Below are positions 25,830 through 36,000 of a stretch of 64,000 nt of DNA, piece by piece. Both the position numbers and the translations under genes were made by a program. Location: the NCBI GenBank assembly GCA_036245805.1, contig BTRK01000004.1:806001-870000 (forward strand), given 5' to 3'. The stretch's first letter is position 1, and each line of letters begins with the position of its first letter. Under the pieces are notes generated by a model. The model saw nothing but the letters and a program-made list of their open reading frames with translations. It ran no database searches and was not told the DNA's origin. Source of the DNA: Pristionchus mayeri (Eukaryota > Nematoda > Chromadorea > Rhabditida > Neodiplogasteridae).

Positions 25830-26680
25830 ACACGGTCTGTTCATCATATCTCCTTATTACTGGGTTCCTATCAGCAAACTTGGCTCTTCGAAAAATTTGT
25901 GAAAGCGTCTAGTGCTCGTTTTTCGAAAAGTGATCGTCTTTCTCAATGCGTGCAAGGAGTATTCTTTGAAATGGAGCTACATGCGCTAAGGCCAAATGTT
26001 AAACACGGTCTGTTCATCATATCTCCTTATTACTGGGTTCCTATCAGCAAACTTGGCTCTTCGAAAAATTTGTGAAAGCGTCTAGTGCTCGTTTTTCGAA
26101 AAGTGATCGTCTTTCTCAATGCGTGCAAGGAGTATTCTTTGAAATGGAGCTACATGCGCTAAGGCCAAATGTTAAACACGGTCTGTTCATCATATCTCCT
26201 TATTACTGGGTTCCTATCAGCAAACTTGGCTCTTCGAAAAATTTGTGAAAGCGTCTAGTGCTCGTTTTTCGAAAAGTGATCGTCTTTCTCAATGCGTGCA
26301 AGGAGTATTCTTTGAAATGGAGCTACATGCGCTAAGGCCAAATGTTAAACACGGTCTGTTCATCATATCTCCTTATTACTGGGTTCCTATCAGCAAACTT
26401 GGCTCTTCGAAAAATTTGTGAAAGCGTCTAGTGCTCGTTTTTCGAAAAGTGATCGTCTTTCTCAATGCGTGCAAGGAGTATTCTTTGAAATGGAGCTACA
26501 TGCGCTAAGGCCAAATGTTAAACACGGTCTGTTCATCATATCTCCTTATTACTGGGTTCCTATCAGCAAACTTGGCTCTTCGAAAAATTTGTGAAAGCGT
26601 CTAGTGCTCGTTTTTCGAAAAGTGATCGTCTTTCTCAATGCGTGCAAGGAGTATTCTTTGAAATGGAGCTACATGCGCTA
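25830..26680. repeat. Homogenised run of near-identical monomers
   Basis: Five consecutive monomers carry the CTTATTACTGGGTTCC marker at about 25853, 26025, 26198, 26371 and 26544, spaced 172-173 bp and almost base-identical (each also has CTCAATGCGTGCAAGG and ATGCGCTAAGG). This is the most homogeneous stretch and probably the youngest local amplification. Confidence 0.8.
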
Positions 26681-29430
26681 AGGCCAAATGTTAAACACGG
26701 CCTGTTCATCATCTTTCCTTTTTACTGGGTCCCTATCAGCGAACTTTGCTCTTCGAAAAATTTTTGAAAGCGTCTTGTGCTCGTTTTTCGAAAAGTTATC
26801 GTCTTTCTCGATGCATACAAGGAGTATTCTTTGAATTGGAGCTACATGCTCTAAGGCCAAATGTTAAACACGGTCTGTTCATCATATCTCCTTTTTACTG
26901 GGTCCCTATCAGCGAACTTTGCTCTTCGAAAAATATTTGAAAGCGTCTAGTGCTCGTTTTCGAAAAGTGATCGTCTTTCTCGATGCATACAAGGAGTATT
27001 CTTTGAATTGGAGCTACATGCTCTAAGGCCAAATGTTAAACACGGTCTGTTCATCATATCTCCTTTTTACTGGGTCCCTATCAGTGAACTTGGCTCTTCG
27101 AAAAAATTTTGAAAGCGTCTAGTGCTCGTTTTCGAAAAGTGATCGTCTTTCTCGATGCATACAAGGAGTATTCTTTGAAATGGAGCTACATGCTCTAAGG
27201 CGAAATGTTAAACACGGTCTGTTCATCATCCCTGCTGTTTACTGGGTCCCTATCAGCGAACTTTGCTCTTCGAAAAATATTTGAAAGCGTCTAGTGCTCA
27301 TTTTCGAAAAGTGATCGTCTTTCTCGATGCATACAAGGAGTATTCTTTGAAATGGAGCTACAGGCTCTAAGGCCAAATGTTAAACACGGTCTGTTCATCA
27401 TCTCTCTTTTTTACTGGGTTCCTATCAGCGAACTTGGCTCTTCGAAAAAAATTTGAAAGCGTCTAGTGCTAGTTTTTCGAAAAGTGATCGTCTTTCTCGA
27501 TTCATACAAGGAGTATTCTTTGAATTGGAGCTACATGCTCTAAGGCCAAATGTTAAACACGGTCTGTTCATCATATCTCCTTTTTACTGGGTCCCTATCA
27601 GCGAACTTGGCTCTTCGAAAAATTTTTGAAAGCGTCTTGTGCTCGTTTTTCGAAAAGTGATCGTCTTTCTCGATGCATACAAGGAGTATTCTTTGAAATG
27701 GAGCTACATGCTCTAAGGCCAAATGTTAAACACGGTCTGTTCATCATATCTCCTTTTTACTGGGTCCCTATCAGCGAGCTTTGCTCTTCGAAAAAAATTT
27801 GAAAGCGTCTAGTGCTCATTTTCGAAAAGTGATCGTCTTTCTCGATGCATACAAGGAGTATTCTTTGAAATGGAGCTACAGGCTCTAAGGCCAAATGTTA
27901 AACACGGTCTGTTCATCATCTCTCCTTTTTACTGGGTCCCTATCAGCGAACTTTGCTCTTCGAAAAATATTTGAAAGCGTCTAGTGCTCATTTTCGAAAA
28001 GTGATCGTCTTTCTCGATGCGTGCAAGGAGTATTCTTTGAAATGGAGCTACATGCTCTAAGGCCAAATGTTAAACACGGTCTGTTCATCATCTTTCCTTT
28101 TTACTGGGTCCCTATCAGCGAACTTTGCTCTTCGAAAAATTTTTGAAAGCGTCTTGTGCTCGTTTTTCGAAAAGTTATCGTCTTTCTCGATGCATACAAG
28201 GAGTATTCTTTGAATTGGAGCTACATGCTCTAAGGCCAAATGTTAAACACGGTCTGTTCATCATATCTCTTTTTTACTGGGTTCCTATCAGCGAACTTTG
28301 CTCTTCGAAAAAAATTTGAAAGCGTCTAGTGCTAGTTTTTCGAAAAGTGATCGTCTTTCTCGATGCATACAAGGAGTATTCTTTGAAATGGAGCTACATG
28401 CTCTAAGGCCAAATGTTAAACACGGTCTGTTCATCATATCTCCTTTTTACTGGGTCCCTATCAGCGAACTTTGCTCTTCGAAAAATTTTTGAAAGCGTCT
28501 TGTGCTCGTTTTTCGAAAAGTGATCGTCTTTCTCGATGCATACAAGGAGTATTCTTTGAAATGGAGCTACATGCTCTAAGGCCAAATGTTAAACACGGTC
28601 TGTTCATCATCTCTCCTTTTTACTGGGTCCCTATCAGCGAACTTTGCTCTTCGAAAAATATTTGAAAGCGTCTAGTGCTCATTTTCGAAAAGTGATCGTC
28701 TTTCTCGATGCATACAAGGAGTATTCTTTGAAATGGAGCTACAGGCTCTAAGGCCAAATGTTAAACACGGTCTGTTCATCATCTCTCTTTTTTACTGGGT
28801 TCCTATCAGCGAACTTGGCTCTTCGAAAAAAATTTGAAAGCGTCAAGTGCTAGTTTTTCGAAAAGTGATCGTCTTTCTCGATTCATACAAGGAGTATTCT
28901 TTGAATTGGAGCTACATGCTCTAAGGCCAAATGTTAAACACTTTCTGTTCATCATCTTTCCTTTTTACTGGGTCCCTATCAGCGAACTTTGCTCTTCGAA
29001 AAATATTTGAAAGCGTCTAGTGCTCATTTTCGAAAAGTGATCGTCTTTCTCGATGCATACAAGGAGTATTCTTTGAAATGGAGCTACAGGCTCTAAGGCC
29101 AAATGTTAAACACGGTCTGTTCATCATCTCTCTTTTTTACTGGGTTCCTATCAGCGAACTTGGCTCTTCGAAAAAAATTTGAAAGCGTCTAGTGCTAGTT
29201 TTTCGAAAAGTGATCGTCTTTCTCGATGCATACAAGGAGTATTCTTTGAATTGGAGCTACATGCTCTAAGGCCAAATGTTAAACACGGTCTGTTCATCAT
29301 ATCTCCTTTTTACTGGGTCCCTATCAGCGAACTTGGCTCTTCGAAAAAATTTTGAAAGCGTCTAGTGCTCGTTTTTCGAAAAGTGATCGTCTTTCTCGAT
29401 GCATACAAGGAGTATTCTTTCAAATGGAGC
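26678..29430. repeat. Right-end satellite subtype with 5- and 8-monomer periods
   Basis: Units here share TTTGCTCTTCG, AAAAATATTTGAAAG and a 172-bp monomer. Positions 26678-26860 recur at 28057-28239 (offset 1379 bp, eight monomers) and 27540-27722 resembles 28403-28585 (offset 863 bp, five monomers). The subtype is confined to the array edge, where divergence is expected to accumulate. Confidence 0.7.
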
Positions 29431-29450
29431 TACATGCTCTTAGGTCAAAT

Positions 29451-29706
29451 GTTTGTGGGAGTTACATTCGTGTCACTCGTTCCCCAGATCAGGGTGAAGT
29501 CGAAAACAGCCTCACTTCTACTCAATTTGTTAACAAATCTTTTCGGTCGTTTGAGTGCTCGTAAATCCGCTGGGAAATCTTTCTTTTCACTTCTAATAAA
29601 GCATATTTTTGTTATTGAATTGATGTGGGAGTTACATTCGTGTCACTCGTTCCCCAGAACAGGGTGAAGTCGAAAACAGCCTCACTTCTACTCAATTTGT
29701 TGACAT
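29451..29706. repeat. Short 180-bp tandem repeat at satellite edge
   Basis: GTGGGAGTTACATTCGTGTC begins at 29455 and again at 29635, each followed by the same stretch CACTCGTTCCCCAGA and GCCTCACTTCTACTCAATTTG. The second copy is partial. The sequence is unrelated to the 173-bp monomer and directly abuts its last degenerate copy. Confidence 0.8.
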
Positions 29707-29962
29707 GCATGACTGTTTTAGAAAAACTGTGTATGGGAATGCTTCCAGATAACAAAGATATAGTGAAAATACCTCGTTTTAACAAATTTTCATAGGATCA
29801 GCCTTCTATCTAACTGGTCGAATGTTCTTGACTCTGCGAGAAGTGATTGGGTGATCAACGAATTTTGCATCCAGTTCAATTCGTCGATCACCCAATCACT
29901 TCTCAGGTAGTGAAGAACATTCGACCATTTAGACAGAAGGCTGATCCTATGAAAATTTGTTT
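29706..29962. mobile_element. Hairpin MITE (family 1)
   Basis: Left arm 29786-29845 (ATAGGATCAGCCTTCTATCT) pairs with right arm 29905-29962 (complement of the same, with a few mismatches), around a centre of about 60 bp that also pairs (AGAAGTGATTGGGTGATCAA with TTCGTCGATCACCCAATCAC). Upstream 29706-29785 is the reverse complement of the unit tandemly repeated at 32134-32562. No protein is encoded. Superfamily is not clear; no convincing target duplication was found. Confidence 0.7.
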
Positions 29963-29967
29963 TTAAA

Positions 29968-30008
29968 ACAATACAACACAATACAATCCAATACAATACA
30001 ATACAATT
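29968..30008. repeat. (AATAC)n microsatellite
   Basis: Imperfect pentanucleotide run of ACAATACAACACAATACAAT type, about eight units. It lies just before the left copy of a perfect 32-bp inverted repeat (30003-30034). Confidence 0.8.
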
Positions 30009-30034
30009 CCTCTCCAATTTGCAACATTCCTTGG
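30003..30034. repeat. Perfect 32-bp inverted repeat, left copy
   Basis: ACAATTCCTCTCCAATTTGC begins this 32-bp segment, which is present without mismatch in inverted orientation at 31503-31534. The two copies bracket 1.47 kb that contains a putative membrane-protein 3' end and a mariner relic. The pair may be the ends of a larger transposon. Confidence 0.75.
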
Positions 30035-30206
30035 TAAACCGTTCACCGATGGATTTCAAATAACTACTACTTGACATTAACCATTAATTGAAACACTAGC
30101 TCAGTTATTATTAGTCTGATCAGTTCTCCAACGAATCGCATTTATAAAACATTTTTCTTTAAAATGTTAACAATTACAACGGGTATTCAATGTCGACTGA
30201 TCGAGT

Positions 30207-31432
30207 TCACTCCAACGAGAAAGTGGCGTTCTCCTAAAAAAAGAAAAAAAAGTAAAAGACGAGCATAAGAATGTAATCATACAAGTTTGCGAAAACAAAT
30301 TTCGGAAGCAAAAACAACTCACTAGGCCGAGAATCTCCATCTCTATCAGGTCGTCCCTCGACAGCCTCCTCGACACTCTTCGTCTCCTCCAGCAGAAGTA
30401 GACCCCAGCCACGAACGCAAGCATCAGAAGGAGACCGAGGAAGAAGAACACATAAATACTTCTCGATAGTGTTCCTTTCCTCCAATGCATTTGCCTTATC
30501 CTTTCATATTTTCCCAGCAATTATTTTATTGCTTCTTTATTTCATATTTCGTTTACTCTTTCGCTCTGTCATTGGGGGTATCCCCAAACTTGACAGTCAC
30601 CACATGAAAAAACAAGCTGGTAATGTGGTGGGGAGCGGATGGAGTGAACCAATCGGAGCTACTCCCTGAGGGCATGGGAATTACCGGGACCAAGTACGTC
30701 ACATATCTACATAATTTGAAGTTGGAAGTCTATCGTTCAAGGCTGAAGGACAAGAAAGTGTATAATCAGCAAAATGACCCCCTTCCCCAGGTCTCAAATC
30801 AAGTCGAGCAGGAATTGGCTGGATATGGATGGATGGTTCTCCCTCACCCCCCGTATTCTCCTGGCATGGCCCTGTCTGATTACTGGTTTTTCGCAGACCT
30901 GGCCCATGCCGTTCGAGGTAGGTCGTTCAATTACCGTGGAAGTCTGGAGTATGCTCTCAAGCATTTCTTTGATTCGCGCTCAGGCGGGTTCTTAAGGGAG
31001 GGGATCCATACATTGCAGGTACGTCGGGCACATATTGCCAATAATGAGGACAAGTATAATTGAACGTATGCTTTTCCCTTCCCCAAGAAATAAAGTTTTG
31101 AAAAATACACAAGGACTTTCCGGCCAACCTAATAATTTGTTTCACATATGAATTATTACAGTATGGAGAGTACAAGACAGTGGAAGGATTGAAGGTATCA
31201 ATGAAAAGCGGATTCTCGTGGGAATGGGTGTATCCGGGATACGTGAATACTACGAACTACCAAGACAATCACATTGTTTGTGCGCTACCCGAAAGGTATT
31301 CTTGACACTCCAGGATAAGGAAAGAATGTGCAAGAAATCGCTCCCTCGAGACAAGCGCCTGCCCTTGCTCGAGGATGAGATGGGGCGTCTCTTCTTCGTA
31401 GAAGAAGTTACGGTCATCTGTCGAAGAAAAAT
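30207..31432 (-). CDS. Putative single-pass membrane protein, 3' exons only
   Basis: Three or four likely exons on the minus strand. The first visible one starts at 31432 after GTTACCAG and encodes FSSTDDRNFFYEEETPHLIL. A possible 39-bp intron near 31240-31290 joins it to a segment reading YPGYTHSHENPLFIDTFN and ending near 31160. After an intron holding the mariner relic, an exon near 30500-30324 encodes a hydrophobic helix (YVFFFLGLLLMLAFVAGVYF) followed by basic WRRRRVSRRLSRDD, as expected for a transmembrane segment and its cytoplasmic anchor. A short last exon after a T-rich acceptor would end at the stop near 30207. I do not recognise the family. The 5' exons were not found and the splice joins are inferred, so the call is tentative. 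Confidence 0.35.
30600..31132 (+). mobile_element. Mariner transposon relic, 5'-deleted
   Basis: The reading frame 30623-31063 is the C-terminal half of a mariner transposase: WWGADGVNQSELLPEG resembles the family's VWWDxxGVIHxELLP, and LPHPPYSPGMALSDYWFFAD is the hallmark region holding the last catalytic Asp. The segment that should read HDNARPH is scrambled (QQNDPLPQ) and the N-terminal DNA-binding half is absent. The 3' inverted terminus CGGCCAACCTAA ends at 31132 next to TA. The element is inactive. It lies in an intron of the putative minus-strand membrane-protein gene. Confidence 0.85.
30623..31063 (+). pseudogene. Mariner transposase C-terminal fragment
   Basis: A 146-codon open frame corresponds to roughly the last 40% of a mariner DDD transposase (normally about 340-350 residues). 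PHPPYSPGMALSDYWFF is clearly recognisable. The middle catalytic motif is degraded and the helix-turn-helix part is missing, so no active enzyme can be made. Confidence 0.8.
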
Positions 31433-31502
31433 CTGGTAACTCTCTCGTCGCTTGTTTATTCTTTACTTGTCTACCTCTCATTATATTCAGATAAATGATT
31501 TT

Positions 31503-31534
31503 CCAAGGAATGTTGCAAATTGGAGAGGAATTGT
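31503..31534. repeat. Perfect 32-bp inverted repeat, right copy
   Basis: Exact reverse complement of 30003-30034 (CCAAGGAATGTTGCAAATTG and onwards). From 31535 to 32133 I see no gene; the stretch is AT-rich noncoding sequence with stops in every frame. Confidence 0.75.
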
Positions 31535-32133
31535 AGACTCGGGAAAATTTTTTTTTTTCATTAAAGTGTTTAAAACGGACAACAAGTATCTTAAAATAGG
31601 GAATAAACTCAAAAATAGTTAATTGGTGAGAAAAAAAGTTGGCAAAACATCATGCATTGGGCAGGATTTTAACCTTGGTCGACGAATGCGTGATACAAAA
31701 GCGGCAGAACGACATAATTGGGGGAAAAGTTTCGTAAAACGAATTTAATACGTCGATAGAGAATAAAATTCTCCATCTACGGCTCGCGAGATTACCCCGA
31801 GAAACGTCCCCCATCATTGTCTCCCATCTCGAAAACTGTTTAAAAATGCACTTTTCATGCAATATCTCGTCCGAACATGCACCAATCCTTACGAAAACAT
31901 AGCTTTACGCATAACTTTTCGTGCTCTTTTGAATGGTATATAACATGCCCCTGAATATTGAGTTTAATTTTTCAAATTTGGTAGGTCAAAATGTTGAGCT
32001 AGGGACACGAAAATCATATGGGAGCTTACCCTACCCATAGGAATGATACCCTGCAAAGATCAAGTCGATACGATCATTATGAAGTCTTGTGCCAGCCCTC
32101 TCCGAGTCTTACAGAGAACGCGTTTTAAACAAG

Positions 32134-32568
32134 GTATTTTCACTATATCTTTGCGATCTGGAAGCATTCCCATACGCAGTTTTTCTAAAACGGTCATGCA
32201 TCCAGTTCAAAATTCATCGATCACCAAAACATTTCTAACATAGTCAAGAACATTCGACCAGATAGATAGAAGGCTGATCCTAGGAAAATTTGTTAAAAAA
32301 GGTATTTTCACTATGTCTTTGTTACCTGAAAGCATTCCCATACACAGTTTTTCTAAAACGGTCATGCATCCAGTTCAAAATTCGTCGATCACCCAATCAC
32401 TTCTAATATAGTCAAGAACATTCGACCAGTTAGATAGAAGGCTGATCCTATGAAAATTTGTTAAAACAAGGTATTTTCTCTATATATTTGTTATCTGGAA
32501 GCATTCCCATACACAGTTTTTTCTAAAACGGTCATGCATCCAGTTCAAAATTCGTCGATCATCCAGTC
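32134..32568. repeat. 168-bp tandem repeat made of MITE family 1 units
   Basis: The unit starts GTATTTTCACTATATCTTTG at 32134 and repeats at 32302 and 32471 (periods 168 and 169 bp); the third copy is cut short near 32568. Each full unit contains GATAGAAGGCTGATCCTA, the terminal motif of the hairpin at 29786-29962. A MITE or its half has been tandemly amplified. Confidence 0.8.
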
Positions 32569-33060
32569 ATTCAAAACGGTCAGCGAACCAGATCAATGAA
32601 TGATATAACATTTTTGTAACTGAAGCACTAGTTGAGAAAATACGCGATAACAATAATATTTTCAAAATGGATGAAATAACAACGCCTTGGACTAATCGGA
32701 GTAAAAAACAACGAAACAGAGAAACAACACAACATTAACTGAATTAGTGAAGCAAAAGCAACGAAAATGGTGTGCCGTTATGAAAAGTCATTTTAGGACT
32801 TATGATTTATTATAAGAAGGGAGAGCTCTCGTCCTTCCTCGATGGATGACAGATCCGAATGATCGCTTTTCTTCTGTTCTTGTGGCGAATAATGCAGTCG
32901 ACACCGAACCAGATTTCCTTGCTCCCTTGCATGAGACGCTAGAATTATACCTTGTATCGTATTTCAACATTTAAATCGCTAGATTTTCTCAACTGAGCTT
33001 CAGTTACAAAAATGTTATATCATTCATTGATCTGGTTCGCTGACCGTTCTGAGTGACTGG
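32563..33060. mobile_element. 498-bp MITE with about 80-bp inverted ends
   Basis: Left arm 32563-32649 (CCAGTCATTCAAAACGGTCA) is matched by right arm 32977-33060 (reverse complement of CCAGTCACTCAGAACGGTCA) with few mismatches, including GATCAATGAATGATATAACA. The centre has no coding frame. It has inserted next to the third family-1 tandem unit. Its right arm overlaps the 3' end of the F-box-like reading frame. Confidence 0.75.
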
Positions 33061-36000
33061 GCGCTGTTTATTCCGATGAAGTCGGGAGAGCAGCTGTTCT
33101 CGATGAACAGCTTGTCAAGCTTGGACGCAAGCATGTCTAGGATGGTGTCCTCCCAGTCGAAGTCGTACATGCCGAAGAAGAAGCGACTGCCGATGGCCAA
33201 TCTCCAAAACAAGCGATGTTTAGTTTTATGTAGTCGGCTTTGTACTGGATGAGGACACGAGTGAAAATTTTTTTTCGCAACCTATACGTTTCGGAACCGA
33301 GAGGACAACGGTATTATATACTTTATCATTTGCAATCTCGATTCCAAAACGTGCGCTGTCAGAATTGTTTCCAAATCGTTTACCCAGAAAAAAGTAGACT
33401 AGACTTGGTAAATAACAAGAAAAGTAGTTGAATCAGAAGCATATGCCCCCTAACACGCTGCATTTCGAGTTTATTTGCTATGTATTTTTACAGTCGTTTT
33501 TTTTTAATTTTGCCTTTTAAAAAAATATAAATTCAAACTAACCCGGGCAGTTGCCGTTGCAGCACGTGTAGAGTGCGCACGACTGCCGACAAATCGATCA
33601 GAACTTGGACTACAAACAAACATTCAGTTGTACCATAACCCCAGTGATGTCCAATTTCTGCGCTGAATTAGCTAATCCTACGTATAGACAGCAGAGTTCT
33701 GTGGTTCTGTGCGTTAGCATGGACAAGCTCCATTGTTAACGCCTTTAGCGACCCTGGGGGTCGAGATGAACCCTGTATACAACCACATCCACCGCAAGCT
33801 GTCGAAGATTATATTGCATTCTCCTCTATATTTAACCTGGCGGATAAATAATTGAATTGAATTGTTCATTGCGGCGGAGGTCTCTCCGTGCATCGCAGAG
33901 AACGCGCAGCGATATCGATTCCCTGTCTCTAACCGCCCATCCTATCATGCCACCTTAATTCGCCCCAATCGGCAAGTTCACCTGGATCAGCAGCTGCCAC
34001 GGCTTCCACTGTGATCATTAGATCCTGGACTTGGTGATTGTCAATGATCGCCAGCAGACGTTCGCTATAAAGAATACATAAAGAATAAGGCAGCCAGGAG
34101 CGGAGCAAGCATCTATGCCGTAGATCATAAAAATATTTACTTCCTTATGAAATAATAAGAATTATTCGAGAGAAAACTAAAAATACGTTAATTAAGAAAA
34201 ACGTAATGGTCCAGCCATACTACGCGATTCTACCGTAGTGAACAGACGCTTCTACAGAACGTTATCTGTCGCGGCCTTGGACACTACCAATTTTCCGGCC
34301 CCCGAGATAATAAATGCCGTAAGTAATCGATATTTCAGTACCCCAGTATCTACTGTTACCAAGTAATATATGCATCGATTGTTTACGGCATTTGGTGTTT
34401 ATCTAACCGTGATTTTTCATTCAAAATGCCAATTTTCGACCATGAACCCCCATACATAGATATGGAGTGAAACTCAAGTTCGCCTGGTAACGAGATTTGC
34501 ATATGCAAATGCAGGGGAGCACAGACTGGTAACAATGAAAGAACTCCCAAGTCGCTACCTTGAATCGCCAGCGAACGGCGTTCTTTTGCCGTTTTGTCCA
34601 TTGCCGTTTTGTCCACTACCCGAACTGGCGCATCGTCTCTGCTCCTCCCTCGCAGTTATATATGTTTAATTAAATTAATTCAAAGCGTAAAGAACATAGA
34701 ATACTTACTGCTCTGAATCCGATAAATTATCAACGACGACGGCCAGTTTTCGGAACCGAATCTTCTCGAAGACGTCAAAGAAGGTAGCCAATTTAATCTG
34801 CCAGCCATTCACGTAGAGCTCGAGCTTGCCAACTCGCGTCCCGAGACACTCCCTCATCTGCTCCAATACACCATCACGGCCATCCGAGGAGTTCCACTCG
34901 ATCTTATAAGACTGAAATGCCTTTTTTAAAAAAAATATATAATAAATCTGAATATATCGTCGACATAAGGACTAAACACACTAGGGCATTCATGAAAGCT
35001 GATAAACGGAAACAAATAAAGGTAAATGATACCATCCCGCCTTCTTCTAAACATTACTAGGCGAATTTAGGCGGCTTCATACACGATAGAAAGTAATAAT
35101 TAGTACGACTTACGACTGAGACGGCATCGCTCTGTCTCTTGATTCTGTCCAGAACGTCGATAGAACTCTGATTTAGCATGCGTAGATCGATCAGCTTCGC
35201 GTTCCTCTTCTGTGCGTACGCCTCCATCTTCAGGCTCTGCTAATGACCATATTTTTACCGTATATGGATTATAAAAAATGTCGGATAAATTATATGGTAG
35301 AAGTACAGATTATGAATAGTGGTGACCCTACCTACGAGCAGATTTTGATCGTATCCAATCAATAGATGTACAATAAGTGAACTTTTATATTCACGTTTTT
35401 CGTCTATCTCTATCTCTTATTGACAGATTTTCATGTGAAACCTAACAACTGGATACGCTACTTACGATTTTAACACATTTATCTAGAGGTCATTAGATTC
35501 TCGGGAGATCAGGCGAGAGCTCTGATGTGCATGGTGTTCCAGTTAGAGCTTCGTGCTTGATTGAGAAAATTTGGGCCTGTTGCTTTGCGGAAAGAGTCGC
35601 TCCATCTCGTGATTGGGCGGCCGCGGCTCCTCTTTCTCCGCGGAATCCATTCGATCACAGATCGGCTCCACTTCCGGCAATCATCATTCGCGATCTTATG
35701 CAACCAAAACCATTTCCTTTTCTGAGCAGTGCGAACGAAGTCCTGAACTCTAGTTGAATCTCGCAACCTCTCATTAGAGACATGATCGAGCACAGTACAG
35801 CCAACCATCCAACGTTCCATTTTTCTTTGAGCCACCGATAATCGATTCATTTGTGCTTTGGTCAGCGCCCAACATTCACAACCGTAAACCACAGCGGAAA
35901 GTATGCAGCCGTTGAAAAGCCGACGTTTATGTGCCATTGGAATACCCTTGTTGATAAGAAAAGTGCGGTGTTTGTGGAAAGCACCAAAACCAGCTTGAAT

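Larger units (their letters stand above)
7954..29450. repeat. 173-bp satellite array, segment 3 (main block)
   Basis: About 124 uninterrupted head-to-tail monomers of 172-174 bp, all in the same orientation as segments 1 and 2. Monomer types change along the block. Left of about 13200 most units carry TACAGGGTCCC and GGATCTTCG. From 13200 to 22000 most carry TACTGGGTCCC and GGCTCTTCG. From 22200 to 26700 many carry TTATTACTGGGTTCC. From 26700 to the end they carry TTTGCTCTTCG and a 1-bp-shorter TGCTCATTTTCG. The last monomer decays at 29430-29450 (CTTAGGTCAAATGTTTG). The left end of the array lies outside the window. Confidence 0.97.

Noticed and set aside
1..29450. CRISPR-like array
   Set aside because: The repeats are 172-173 bp without unique spacers; this is an ordinary eukaryotic satellite.
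348..29564. Many 60-90 codon open frames repeated through the satellite on both strands
   Set aside because: They are the same satellite sequence read in shifting frames; the monomer length is not a multiple of three and there are no signals of coding.
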